Positions 33,999-45,858 of a stretch of DNA of 64,000 bases are shown piece after piece. This DNA comes from Rhizoctonia solani. Lineage: Eukaryota; Basidiomycota; Agaricomycetes; Cantharellales; Ceratobasidiaceae. The notes below the pieces were generated by a model. The model ran no database searches and was not told the DNA's origin. It worked only from the letters and a program-made list of their open reading frames with translations. The stretch lies in assembly GCF_016906535.1 (NCBI RefSeq), contig NC_057384.1, forward strand, positions 496,001 through 560,000. Reading direction: 5' to 3'. Every line of letters starts with the position of its first letter. The first letter of the stretch is position 1. A program made the translations under genes and the position numbers.

Positions 33999-36737
33999 CT
34001 ATGCCATACCCATATCTGTAATGAACTTTGGAAATTTAAGTCGTCCAAGGGGCTTTGTAAGCACGTTGGCAACTTGTTCATTGGTAGGGATAAATTTAAG
34101 TTCTATCTCCTTGAATGCAATCAATTCGCGAATGAAATGATACTTCACTCGTATATGTTTTGTATTTTGATGATTGCTCGGATTTTTTGCAAGTGCAATA
34201 GACGATTGATTGTTGGTTAACAGAGCTGTTGGTCCGTTCGTAAGAAAACCTAATTCGGATAGGAAACTTCGAATCCAAAGAATTTCTCGTGCCGCGCTTG
34301 CGGCCGCAACGTATTTGGCCTCAGTACTTGATAAAGATATCGTCGGCTGTTTTCTCAATGACCATGCAATAGCACCTCCTGCCAGAATGAATGTCCAACC
34401 AGTCGTGGACCGACTTGTATGCGGATCTCCGGCGTAATCTGCGTCGACGAACCCGATGAGCTCTGAATTCTTAGAGCTGTCGTACACAATTCCAAGATCT
34501 TTTGTGGCTTGTAAGTACCGTAGAACTTGTAGCAATGCTGACCAATGCTCCTTCCCAGGATTTGCGGCATGTTGAGCAAGCAGTCCTGTTGCGTATGCGA
34601 TGTTGGGCCAAGTTGAGATCATTCCGTACATAAGTGAGCCAACACCTTGTTGGTAGAGAGTGCGGTCCACGCTTGGTGAGTTGTATTTCGGAAGGCTTAA
34701 CGATTCCGCCATTGGGGTAACGCATGGTTTGCAGTCTTCCATCCCAAAACGTTTAAGAACGTTGTCGATGTATTGACGTTGGGAAATTTTTAGCGTTCCC
34801 GCCTTTCAATCCCTCGTTATCTTGACTCCGACAAACATTTGTGCCTCCCCTAGATCCACTATGTCGAAAGATTTAGCCAAATCGACCTTTATGTCTTCAA
34901 GGTATGATCTTGGTGTGCCTGCAAGCAACATATCGTCGACGTGCGCTAATATTATTGCTAGTTTATTGTCTTCCCTTTGCCAAAAAACGGCGTGGTCGGT
35001 CTCGCATTGGGTGAATCCAATTCTCGTGAGTACCTCGCGCAAACGTAGGTAAAACGCTCTTGCCGCTTGTTTCAACCCGTATAATGCCTTCACGAGTTGC
35101 CATACTGACTTATCATTGTCGCGAAACCCCTCAGGCTGCTCCATATATATCTCCTCGTCTAAATCGCCATGTAAGAACGCAGTCTTGATGTTGAGTTGAA
35201 GGAGCTCAAGGTTTTGGTTAGCAACTTCGCTTAGGAGCACTCAATATGAGTTGGACGCAGCTACAGGTGAGGAAACTTTGTTGAAATCAACGCCCAGGCG
35301 CTGAGAGTATCCTTTTGCAACCAGTCGGGCTTTGTATCAAACGATTTTGCCATTGGGTCCACGTTTATATGTGAGAACCCATCGACATTCCACAACATTC
35401 TTATCTGTTGGACAATTTGCTTGTTTCCAGACTCCGTGTTTGGTAATTGAGTTGATTTTGTCGATCATCGCAGCTAACCAGAGGTGAAAATCTGGCCTTT
35501 CCATTGCTTCTTTGAACGTCTTGGGTGGTTCGTCGATTACTGACATATAGGCGTACTTGGCGTGTTTGTTTGTCCTTGCACCGTACCGTTCCGGCGGGCG
35601 AATGTGTCAAGTCGAACGACGAGGTCAAGCAGGAGGTTCAGGCGTTGGCTTGCAAGTCTCCGGGGACTGTGCGCGCGATTGGTGAGGCGATGTAGTAGAT
35701 GCTTTGGACTCCGAATCAATTTTGACCATAGGTCCGTCTCTTTGAATTTTCTCATCTGTTTTCGAGACTGAAATTTCAACTTCCCTGGTATGTGTTTTTG
35801 ATTCTTTCTCGTCGCCCACTTGCTCGGCGTTCCATTTGGGCTTTTCAAAATCCTCGATGATAATTTGTTGACGTGATTCACCGCCCTTGTCAAATACGAC
35901 ATCTTGTGAGGTGAGGATCTTCCCGCTTGACCGCTCTACCAGTATGTGTGCCTTTTGATTTGGCGCAAACCCTAAATATTGGCATTTGATTGACCTTGCT
36001 TGTAGCTTGGTTTGTTTATTGTCGGGTACGCGTGCCCATGCCTTGCAACCAAATATGCGGATTTGCGATACGTCGGGGACCTTTCCGGTGAAGATTTCTT
36101 GAGGGGTCCGCCCATTTAGGAATCGTTTTGGAGTAATATTCCATAGGTACGCTGCATAAATGACCGCATATCCCCAGAATCGATCTGCCATGTTCATGTC
36201 GATTCGAATCGTTTGCTGACAATCGTTTATGGTACGAATGGCTCTTTCAGCCACACCGTTACTCTCCGATGAGTCAGGTTTGGTCACTTGATGCTGTATC
36301 CCATTCGTACGCATCCAGCTCTCGAATTCTTTGGATTGGTATTTGCCGCCGCCATTGGTACGTAGTATCTTGATTTTATTCCCGATTAAGTTTTCGACTG
36401 ACGCTTTTAATTCCTTGAATCGCAATGGGTATTCGTCCTTACTCTTCAGGATATTCACGAACATCATTCGCAATTTATTGTCAATTGTAACTGAAAAATA
36501 TCGGAATCCGCCGATGGCTTTGATGGGTAACGGACCGCATAGATCACTGTGCATGAGCTCAAGTAGCTCCAAGGCGTGGTTTTGGGACTTAGAGAACGGC
36601 GCGCGGGTTTGTTTGCCTTGTATACATGGGCCGCAGATCAATTCGGGAGGTGAGCGACTTCCTATTATATCCATGCCTTTAACTGCGCCTTTTCTGACCA
36701 TTTCTAGGACGTATTCGTAGTTGATATGGCCTAATTG
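33999..36737 (-). pseudogene. copia pol region (integrase, reverse transcriptase, RNase H), broken
   Basis: Same frame as the gag part. Integrase shows HSDLCGP, then TID in the core and ESNGVAERAIRTIN. RT shows the active-site HVDDMLLAG and the ALYGLKQAARAFY motif. RNase H shows FVDADYAGD and SLSSTEAKYVA. Five TGA codons interrupt this part (the sixth is at 36738-36740). Catalytic or conserved acidic residues are also changed: integrase GAT to AAT at 36354-36356 (RTNGGG instead of RTDGGG) and GAA to AAA at 36342-36344. RNase H/IN sites show further Asp to Asn changes (LLTNNQ, ANVLTK). The copy is therefore not autonomous. Confidence 0.92.
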
Positions 36738-38231
36738 TCAATGCCAAGTGGTCAAATCGGCTCTCGCGATAGCAGTTGCAGCATAGGCAACAAAATTGTG
36801 TGCCTTGGCGTCATTGCGTTCGTTCTGATTGTCTGGTTCGACCAATCCAATGTGTGCGGTTTCTTTGGTACGTTTCACTTGTGCATTTAGTTTGTAGAGT
36901 TGATCAGTTTGACGAGCATAACCAATCTCGGGACCTTGTCCCTTATTTGCGACAAGGACCGCGCCGTAGTCCTTTCCGAATGCGACCTCTGTCCCGTTGT
37001 TTACAAGTTCTTGGACCGACATGAGGTTTGCTTGTAGCTTGGGTACGTGTAGGACTTCTTTTATTACCGCTTTGTGCTCAGTTCCTTGACGGTTTTGCAT
37101 CACGATAAAAACGCGACCGATGCCTGCAGCCGGGATTTGCTTCCTGTTTCCAACTTGAACGTGGACGGGCAATGTAAGTGGACAATATGTGGCAAACCAG
37201 TGTTGATTGGGCGTCATGTGCTTCGATGCACCCGAATCAAGTAGCCATGAGTTATTGGCCGGTTCGCTGTTGACTGCCGGTAACGCATATAGGACCGCGG
37301 GTAAGTCGTTTGTTGTAACTGCGACCTTTGCTGATTCAGTTTTCGTTGACGTCTCTTTGCCCTTGTCCTTTGGTTGCTTGTCGGCACCGTTCTTCTGCCT
37401 TGGTCCCGTTCCTTTGGCGCCGCCTCCCGCTGCCCAACATTCTTGCTTTGAATGACCAGGTTTACCGCAGTTAAGACATGCGGGTCCTTTGTTTTTCTTT
37501 CGCCGGTTTTTCGAGTTCAAGCTCGACGATTTTGCGTTCGATGTTTTGGACTTGTTCGGTAAGTGCGAGAACATCGCCGTGAGACCAGTGCCGTTTTTAC
37601 AACGTTCTTCCTCCTTTAGAGCGGCTTCCTTGACCATCAGAGGTGTAACAGCGCTCGCCTGGTTTGTGGTTTGGATGACGGTGTTAACGATTGCATAGGT
37701 GGGTGGCAACGCATTCATCATGATTTGTGCCATCATTAGGTTGCTGACAGGCTCCCCAAGTGTTTTCATCTTGGAAGCAATTGACAATAGGTTGTTTAAA
37801 CCGGTAGCGATGTCGTCATCTTCCAAAATTTTCGTTGAGGTAAGCTGCTGATATAAGAAAGATAGCGATTGGACGCCTTTTCCTTCCCAGCGTTCAACTA
37901 TTCGAGTCCATGCTTGCTTAGCCGTAGTTGTGTCCATTACGTCCGCCATAGCTCCATCTTCCATGTTCAGCGTGATTTGCGCAAACGCGTCCTCATCCCG
38001 TTTTGTCCACTTAGCAATCGACTCTTTATAGTTCAAGACTTTTGCGTCGTCTTTTAGTTTGGCTTCGGTGGGTGAGTTGGGCAAGTTATTGGTTCCGTTC
38101 GCTACGCTGAATAATCCACGCAGTTTCAAAACTGTCGTTTGACGAAACTTCCACGCGTTGTAGTTGGACCCATCGTCCTTCAACTTCGGGAGTTCGTAGA
38201 TTTTCGTGTTCTTATTCTCACTTGTTGACAT
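36738..38231 (-). CDS. copia gag and protease portion (open to the first TGA)
   Basis: 497 codons starting MSTSENKNTKIYELPKLKDD. A UBN2-type gag domain (SNYNAWKFRQTTVLKLRGLF, WTRIVERWEGK) is followed by a CCHC knuckle (CLNCGKPGHSKQEC). The aspartic protease site is LLDSGASKHMTP. The frame ends at LTTWH-TGA; in other copia elements this point reads WHRQLGH, so the TGA replaces an Arg codon of the GAG-pre-integrase zinc region. Confidence 0.92.
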   Translation of the reverse strand: MSTSENKNTKIYELPKLKDDGSNYNAWKFRQTTVLKLRGLFSVANGTNNLPNSPTEAKLKDDAKVLNYKESIAKWTKRDEDAFAQITLNMEDGAMADVMDTTTAKQAWTRIVERWEGKGVQSLSFLYQQLTSTKILEDDDIATGLNNLLSIASKMKTLGEPVSNLMMAQIMMNALPPTYAIVNTVIQTTNQASAVTPLMVKEAALKEEERCKNGTGLTAMFSHLPNKSKTSNAKSSSLNSKNRRKKNKGPACLNCGKPGHSKQECWAAGGGAKGTGPRQKNGADKQPKDKGKETSTKTESAKVAVTTNDLPAVLYALPAVNSEPANNSWLLDSGASKHMTPNQHWFATYCPLTLPVHVQVGNRKQIPAAGIGRVFIVMQNRQGTEHKAVIKEVLHVPKLQANLMSVQELVNNGTEVAFGKDYGAVLVANKGQGPEIGYARQTDQLYKLNAQVKRTKETAHIGLVEPDNQNERNDAKAHNFVAYAATAIARADLTTWH

Positions 38232-38285
38232 GTTGTGCGGCTAACGTGCGTGTATTTTGTCTTCTTGGTTAATTTGCCAGTGCGG

Positions 38286-38299
38286 CGGGGCTCATAACC
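38286..38299 (-). promoter_or_regulatory. primer-binding site of copia element (half tRNA-iMet)
   Basis: The 14 nt next to the 5' LTR read CGGGGCTCATAACC on the plus strand. This matches the 5' anticodon-stem/loop half of initiator tRNA-Met (GGGCTCATAACC, anticodon CAT), the half-tRNA primer used by Drosophila copia. Seen directly; primer use is inferred. Confidence 0.8.
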
Positions 38300-38590
38300 T
38301 GTTGAAGCGCAGGTGTGTCAATGCTAGATATAATGTATACTCAGCTTCGACTATGATATAGCGAACTCAAATTCAATGTACCTAGATATAATGTATACTA
38401 CAGGTACTTGTGAGATAACATGAAAAGATAGAAAATAATCCGTACTTTACCTCAGCTTCGACTATGATATAGCGAACTGAGGTTTACATGAAAAATTCCA
38501 TGAGCATATATGCGAATAGTACAAACAGATACAAACGCGTCACGTGGACACGTATACAGGTTATCTAGTTATGATACTGATATTACAACA
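38300..38590 (-). repeat. 5' LTR of copia element
   Basis: 291 bp, identical to 33660-33950 except CAA here for CGA there at 38319-38321. Confidence 0.95.
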
Positions 38591-38896
38591 TTTAGCTGGA
38601 AAAAGGCGTACAATTTTTAGTTTCGTGTCCTCATACAGAGGCATAACAGGAGTATCCGAGATGACCTTTCAAGGACCACAACAGCAACAGGGGTATGTTT
38701 AATAAGAAGTGCCAAGTGCGTGTGTTCGGGTTGTCACCAAAAGCAACGAAGAGGGTGTGAGGCGAACTTTGGGCCAGCGAACACGAGTCAGCTCTAGGAA
38801 CGTTAATCATATATATTTAAGGAGATTCAGGGATAGAAAACTTGTATTTACAACTCCTGATCAACATTTAATCCCGCAGCCCTTTTCTCGTGCTTT

Positions 38897-41235
38897 CTAT
38901 CTGATTGAGACTTGCTCCTTGTCAATGTTGGTACTAAGGATAAACTGGCGATGTTCCTCTGAACGAGGTTCGAATCCGAACTCAAAATCATCTAGTTCAC
39001 TAGGCCGTGGAACAAGTGCCTGAATTAGTCTTTGAAGTGTAGGCTGAGCCAAGCTACTCACACTACGAGCGCGTTGTGCTTTGGCTTGATTTGGGGCATT
39101 ATCTCCTCCCCGTTGATGTTTTTCTTCTTGGAGAATCTGAACATGGATATCAGTGAGGCAGCGCCCACAAATGCCGCCTCCTCAGCGAAATAGATGCCTG
39201 GGCATTTACTATAAAAGTTTATAGATATTGTCTGTGAGACAAAGTTGGTGGATCATTTCCGAGTAGAATGCATACCGTCTTCCCCACCCAAAAACAGGTG
39301 GCCGCGGGACACTAGGGTCCAGGTATCTGTCTGGGTTGAACTCTTCGGGGTTTCTGTAAAGATGGGGATCACGCGATATAGCCCTAGCGAATGCAGAAGA
39401 AAACTATCATATCAATCACAGTGATCTGTAGTTCTTGGTTAAGTAATCACCAAACATTCCCCATACTGGTCAACAAATAGGAATAGGCGATTGAGCCAGT
39501 AGAGTAATCAGTTCCATATATGTGCGAAGACAAAGTAACGTTCCTTACACGATTGTCTCTTTTTCAATGTGGTATCCTCGATAAATGTCATCTTTAAAGC
39601 ATACATGGGGTAATCCTGATGTGTGGGTGAGCACGTTTGCTTCTTTGGGGCTTCGAGAAGTCTTTACCAAGCGGAACAACGGGGTACATCCGTAGAACCT
39701 CTTCAACCACATTCCTGATGTATGGTAGCCGTTCTTGATCTTTAATCATTGGTAAAGTTAATTGACCGAGGATAGTGTCGAGCTCCTGTTGGGCTCGTAA
39801 CTGTATATCTGGGTGCAAAACCATTGTAGCTATGAAGTTTAGAAGAAAATTTGCGCTCTGAAATGAACGTAGTAGAAGTCAGTAAAGTTGATTTTACCCA
39901 CTCGGTGAATTGCTCACAGTATCCATCCCGGCTGGTGAATGATCGAGTATGTTAGACTTGGTTTTGTCCTATGACTACATTTGAAGCTGATTCTCTCACT
40001 AACCTCCAAAGAGAATTATTCCAACCTCCTTCAATCGTTCCTGTGTCTCTGCAGGGCTCAGTCCCGGAAGTAGTGCATGGTTATGATCCTGGAGCATAAG
40101 ACCAAGCAGCGAAATTTGACGAGTTTCTCCAGTCTGGAGATAGCGGAGGGATTTATGTTCACATATTAAGGAGAGAGGAAAAGAATACTCACAGCCTGTT
40201 CCTTTACCCATTCGTAGAGCCTCGTCTTTGCGTCTTCTTGCATTATGCCCCATTCTCTTCCTACGCGTTTCCATCCTGTTCCAGGAAACCAGTTTGGTAT
40301 GTGTAGCATTGCTGGGAATACGTTCACCAAAAAGTCTCACAGTAGCGCAGTTAGTTGAACTGTCAGTGTATCTCATTGTATACTCACTTGTTTGCATCCC
40401 TGCATGTAAAGCGTGTTCAAATGCGAGTTTTGTCATCATGAAGAATGGGTCGTTATGGCCTTGTGGCTCATACCCATAAGCAACTTGAAGCATTGACGAT
40501 CCTGTAGAACTTTGTGGGGTCATAAGTGATATGCATTAGAAATCATTGAAGATAAATAGGGCCTACAAAAATAATTCGTTTTTGACGGCCTGGAAGGGCC
40601 GGGAATGATTTGTGATATCTAACAAGCTTTTCAAGAGCAATCGAGCCTGCCTTTCTTGCATAGGGTTAAACTGAATAACAGCGCGCTTGTTGAGCCAGTT
40701 GTTCATTATGCGGTGATAGTTACGCGTGAGTTCGCCATATTTAGCAAAGGAAACAATTTTCGCCCAGTTCATTCTGGATAGGTTGGTCAAGCAAGTGTTA
40801 CATCAACAGCAATAGCAACTTCAACATACAATGATGGGTCAGTAAGCATTGGCACGGAGGGTCGATCTGAGTAGATCGCTGAACGTTTATCCAAGAGGTC
40901 GGATGCAGCCTTGAAAGAATTAAGGATGACGATTTTCTGGCCAAATAATTCAAGATAAACGATGTCGGCTAAGAATTAGTTGTGTATCAGTTTGCATAAA
41001 TAATATCGAGATTGCACCAGTTTGGCGGCATACATTTGAGCTTTTCTCCAATTTCCGCGAAAGCAACACACTCTTGGCCTGAAGGAATTGAAAACCAGTT
41101 GCCTACAAACGGAATTGATGCCGGGGATGGTGGGTGCCAAATTTTAGGCCGACGAGCCAAGCGCCAGCATTGATAAAGGAAAATTGCGATCAGAGATATA
41201 GTGAGAATTGAGTGACTTAATTGAGTGCTTTCCAT
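38897..41235 (-). CDS. cytochrome P450 monooxygenase (basidiomycete OrdA-like)
   Basis: Haem monooxygenase anchored in the ER; substrate unknown. Thirteen exons: 41034..41235, 40830..40968, 40567..40773, 40388..40509, 40193..40335, 40004..40133, 39918..39931, 39668..39857, 39549..39615, 39456..39465, 39276..39403, 39067..39208, 38897..39019. They total 1617 nt (538 residues), in frame and of normal length. An N-terminal membrane anchor (SILTISLIAIFLYQCW) is followed by a proline hinge (PPSPASIPFVGN). The I-helix motif AGMDT lies largely in a 14-nt exon, and the ExxR motif is EEVLR. The haem loop is FGWGRRKCPG, with an intron between RR and KC. The 10-nt exon (VMGN) is the least certain. The gene appears intact despite flanking transposons. 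Confidence 0.9.
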
Positions 41236-41748
41236 GGTGTTGTGGTGCTCCAGAGTTCCAGAATGGAGAGAGAGAGGGGGTGCGGTTAAGGTATCTCAGT
41301 CGGCCAGAATTTATCTGGTCATCTTTTGTTTGATTCCCTTTCTTCACCGATTCTGTCTGGAGTGTCACAGATAGTACGTACAGAAATTGCATCCGTGTGA
41401 TTGCTGAGGTAGTTCATTGAATTCTATTCCAGATGCCAAGTCCGCCCCATACTAGCCACCTGTCAGGTACAGTTGTGTCCCTCAGCTTGCACACTGATGG
41501 GGAATTTGTTATTCCAAATTAGGCCCTGCCAAGCCGCTTTTGCAAAACATGTACAACATGAAGAGTTTTCAGACTTTTATCACATAAGACTAACCAAACA
41601 AACAATGAGGCATAGAACAAATGTACATATATGCATGATAATTAAATTAAATTAAATGATTTAAGCCTGTACATGTGCTGTCTGAGGGAGTTGCTCATCA
41701 CTGAGGGGTTCCTCTGTTAGAGGATCTTGACTAAGGGTGTCAACAACT
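41236..41748. other. P450 upstream region
   Basis: About 510 bp; presumed P450 promoter. No repeat or gene recognised until the LTR at 41749. Confidence 0.5.
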
Positions 41749-42458
41749 TGTTGTAGACACACATATACCAAGGGAATTTAATCCTATTTTCTCACTTTTA
41801 AAGAAAGTCAAATGGACAAGTTTTTGATCACATGATCTTGGCGCTTATATCATACAATAAGCGCCTTGCCATGTCCTCCTCCTTGCTTAGTCAGCATACA
41901 TAGCCACCTCCACCTGATGACATCATTTTGACATGTCAGTGACACATACACATGAGTAAGACTGCAGCAGGAGCAGGGTTCTTATTGGATTAGGTATTGC
42001 ATATATGTATTTGTAATTAGGACATACTCTGTAATATGTAAGGAGGCCAACCAACCATGGTAACACCCAGGTCAATCACCTCTTATTGCATCCTGTACAC
42101 TGTACAAGGACCTTAGGTCCAGTAAATAGTTACTTAGTCACTTAGTCACTGCCTTAAGTGGCTTTGTCATTGTACTTAGATAGCTCCTTGCCACCTTAAG
42201 CAGTCTTGACATTGTAGTATAGTTGGCCATTGCTGTAGATAGCTCCACCATTGCCTTAAGCAACTTACTCATTGTACACCACAGCCACAAGTGCCAACCC
42301 CCTCAATGTCCTTACAGATGTCTAGAACACTAGGTAATCAACCTTAAGTTGGTTGCAAACCATGCCCACCAGCACAACCCACTCAGCTATCAACAACAAG
42401 GAGACCCCCTGTACTAGCACAAGGGAAAATGAGTGATTGGGATTGCCCTTTAGCTTGT
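41749..42458 (+). mobile_element. family 1 gypsy fragment: 5' LTR plus start of internal region
   Basis: LTR 41749-42329 (TGTTGTAGAC...GTCTAGAACA) followed by CTAGGTAATCAACC and about 120 bp of leader matching the leader of element B. The rest is lost; a reversed family 2 LTR follows at 42459. Confidence 0.8.
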
Positions 42459-42709
42459 TGTCATGACCCAACTGTAAGGTTGGTCACACACTAGTGGCAG
42501 GCACTTAAGGCTGTACTAAACACTGCACATGACTATCTAAGGCTATACTACTAACCACTTAAGGCAATCCTAAGCTAACTACTGATGGTGGGGAGGGGCC
42601 TTATGCCAGTGAGGATGGTGAGGACTTCTGCAGTCTAGGTGACTTCTGAGTAAAGGGGGCCTATGGGGGCCTGGACTACTTAGCTGATTGGGTACCTGTC
42701 TATGATGAA
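42459..42709 (-). repeat. truncated family 2 LTR, reversed
   Basis: Starts TGTCATGACCCAACTGTAAGG (reverse of a family 2 LTR end) and stops where the next family 2 LTR begins. Confidence 0.7.
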
Positions 42710-44318
42710 TGTTACACCCCTACAAATTATACCATTGGAATTGCCTCTTTTTCTATTAATTTCAGTATTTTTTACAGACTCTTTATCTTTTGTTTTTTGA
42801 TCACATGACCTTGGTGCTTATTACGCCAAGATGCTGTGCCAAGATGCTGTGCCAAGGGCGCTTAGGAGAAATCCACACTTCTGCACAGCCCACAGCATGC
42901 TTCCTTTTTCACACAGACTCTTGTTTTCTCACAAGCACAGACCATGTACATAGTGTTCAGTTGTCTATATATACAGAAGGGAAATTGCTTGGAATCCCCA
43001 AGTTGATTTTACCTTGTCTCTAATCACAGACAGGCTATTGCCAAGCTAAGTAGTCCAGGCCCCCCTAGGCCCCCTTACTTGTTGATACCACCTCTCCAGA
43101 AGTACATCTGTCCTAGATGTCTGTAAGGATGTTGAGGGGATGGGCGCTTGTGGCTGGGTGTATCTAAGTAAAACCGCTTAAGGCAGTGTGCAAGCTACCT
43201 GCAACAACATCCAACTATACTACAGTAACAAGACTGCTTAAGGCAGCAACAAGCTATCTAAGTGCAATGAGGAAGCTGCTTAAGGTGGTGACTAAGTGTC
43301 TAAGCTAACTAAGTAGTTACCGGCCCTAGTGGCCTTGTACAATGGGGTGATGCAACAAGAGGTAATTGACCTGGGTGTTACCATGGTTGGTTGGCCTCTT
43401 TATATATTCTATGGGTCTACTAATTACAAATACATAATGTGCAATACCTATTCAAATAAGAACCCTGCTCTGCAGTTGGTCTTACTCATGCATATGTGTC
43501 ACTGATGTGTCATGGTGGCATCATAGGTGGAGGTGGCTATGTGTGCTGAGTAAGTGCAAGTGGGGACATGGCTCAGCATTTTAGCATATGATATAAGCAC
43601 CAATGTCACATGATCAAAAATATAGTCCATTTGACTTTGTTTAAAATTGAGAAAATCAGAATAGAATCCCTGGGTATAAGTGTGTCTACAACAACATCAC
43701 CACCTCTACTGGCCTAAGGCCCTCCTACACTGCCTATAGATAGTTCAGCACTGCCTTATAGCAGTTTTCTCAGTAGTTAGCCTAGATAGATTAGTCAGCA
43801 GTGTTTGTATTAGATACAGCCCTAAGCACCTGCCTCTAGTGTGTACCCACCTTACAGTGGTGTACAACATTGTAAAATTGACTTTTGTAGGCTTGAATTG
43901 ACAACAAGAAGCCCTCCAGTACTAGCACTAGGGAAATAACCATGATTGGGGCCACTTTGGGACCAGAATAATCAAAAGGTCACCACCCCCATGTAGTACC
44001 AACTTGCTATAAGGCTGACAGGTGCCAATTGCCTGCATACCACAAGTTTTGCCAGAGCTCAGTAACTAGCAACCCTAGCCAGCTGAAACACCTGCTTGTG
44101 GAAAACCTGCTCATATCACAATTGCCAGATCTGTTGATTTGGTGTAGGGACCATCCAACACTAGGTGCTTGACGCAAGGGTTTAGCATTCACACATTACA
44201 AAAAAACTGCTCATAAGTCCTGTCACAGGCACCTTTACGCCCCACACTGTTTTCCACAATTCCATCCACATGCTCTGGCATCCCACACCCTTACTCCCAT
44301 CCTTCCAGTTGCTCCAGC
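42710..44318 (+). mobile_element. family 2 gypsy fragment: 5' LTR (split by a solo LTR) and untranslated leader
   Basis: LTR from TGTTACACCCC (42710) to TGTACAACA (43869), interrupted by a reversed family 1 LTR at 43109-43693. The sequence 43870-44318 matches the leader of element A (48663 onward), including CGCAAGGGTTTAGC and CACAGGCACC. It ends at a CCAGC target site. Confidence 0.82.
43109..43693 (-). repeat. solo family 1 LTR, reversed, TSD ACATC
   Basis: 585 bp from TGTCCTAGATGTCTG to GTGTCTACAACA, flanked by ACATC at 43104-43108 and 43694-43698. A clean solo LTR inserted inside a family 2 LTR. Confidence 0.9.
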
Positions 44319-44933
44319 TGTTGTAGACACATTCAATACCAGGGAAATTATTCCCATTTTCTCAATTTTGAACAAAGACAATTGGACAACATTTTTGATC
44401 ACATGACATTGGTGCTTATATCATACACTAAGCGCCAAGCCACGTCCTCATCTGTGCTTACTCATCACACAAAGCCACCTCCACCTGATGACATCACTAT
44501 GACATGTCAGTGACACGTATGCATGAGTAAGGCCAACTGCAGAGCAAGGTTCTTATTTCATATGTAGTACTTCCTTTCCCACACAACTGTATTTGTAATT
44601 AGCCACTCTCTATAATATATAAGGAGGCCTACCAACCATGGTAACACCCAGGTCAATTACCTCTTGTCACATTCCCACCACTGTACAAGGCCTTAAGCCA
44701 GAAACCACTTAGTTACACACCTTAAGCATTGTCCTCACTGTACTTAGGTAGTTCACCAACACCTTATAGCATCTTGTCACCGTAGATAGTTAGCTTGTTG
44801 TTGTAGGTAGTACCATTGCTGCCTTAAGTGGATTCATACTTAGTTCCATATGGCCACAAGCGCCTGCTGCCTCAACGCCCCTTGTTGTAGACACACTTAT
44901 ACCCAGGGAATTTATTCCCATTTTCTTGATTTT

Positions 44934-45492
44934 TGTTGTACACCACTGTAAGGTGGGTACTTGCTAGTGAAGGCAGGCGCTTAAGGCTGTACTACTACAA
45001 GCAACACTTATGTAATCTAACTACTAAGGCTATACTAACACCGCTTAAGGCGGTTATCTACTAACTACTGACAAGGGGGCCTGAGGCCTGGGAGGTGTGA
45101 TAAGTTTATCAAGGGGGTTAACTTCTGAGAACTGGTGTGGGCTGGCTACTTAGCTGGCTGGGGGTTCCTCCTCAATGAGATGAGACAAGGTAAAATTGAC
45201 TTGGGGTCTCCAAGCAATTTTCCTGCTGTATATAGACATAAGTGCGCTATTTACATGGTCTGTGCGCATGAGAAAAGAAGTACATGGTGGGAAATAAGAA
45301 GCGTGTTGCAGGCTGCGCAGAAGCGTGGATTTCTCCTAAGCGCCCTTGGCACAGCATCTTGGCGCGGCATCTTGGCATAATAAGCGCCAAGATCACGTGA
45401 TCAAAAAACATAAGATAAAGAGTTTGTAAAAAATAGTAGAAATATCAGAAAAGTCAGGCAAATCCAATGGTATCAATAAGGGGATTGTAACA
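44934..45492 (-). repeat. solo family 2 LTR, reversed, TSD ATTTT
   Basis: 559 bp from TGTTGTACACC to GGATTGTAACA; ATTTT at 44929-44933 and 45493-45497. Confidence 0.88.
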
Positions 45493-45858
45493 ATTTTAAA
45501 CAAAGGCAATTGGACTAGATTTTCAATCACGTGACATTGGCACTTATATCATACGCTAAGCACCAAGCCATGTCCCCATCTGTGCTTAATCAGCATATGT
45601 AGCCACCTCCACCTATGATGTCATCATGACACATCAGTGACATATGCATGAGTAAGGCCAACTGCAGAGTGGGGTTCTTATTGGATTAGGTATTGGATAT
45701 CATGTAATTGTAAATAGCTTGCTAGTAGAATATATAAGGAGGCCAACCAACCATGGTAACACCCAGGTCAATTACCTCTTGTTGCATCCCTTTAAAACTG
45801 TACAAGGCCTTAGGCCAGTAACTACTTAGTCCACACCTGTACTTGTTGCCTTAAGCAA

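Larger units (their letters stand above)
33660..38590 (-). mobile_element. Ty1/copia LTR retrotransposon, complete but with six stop codons
   Basis: Two 291-bp LTRs (33660-33950 and 38300-38590) with TG...CA ends, flanked by TSD TTTAG on both sides (33655-33659 and 38591-38595). They differ at one site only (G at 33680, A at 38320), so insertion is recent. The element is on the minus strand, so 38300-38590 is the 5' LTR. Gag and pol form one continuous 1411-codon frame (38231 down to 33999) in the order gag, protease, integrase, RT, RNase H. It is interrupted at 36738, 35625, 35607, 35337, 35241 and 34806, every time by TGA preceded by T. It lies 3' of the P450 gene and does not disrupt a gene I can see. 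Confidence 0.96.

Noticed and set aside
38897..41235. P450 as a pseudogene broken by the nearby copia element
   Set aside because: Thirteen exons give 538 residues in frame with I-helix, ExxR and haem motifs; the element lies outside the coding region.
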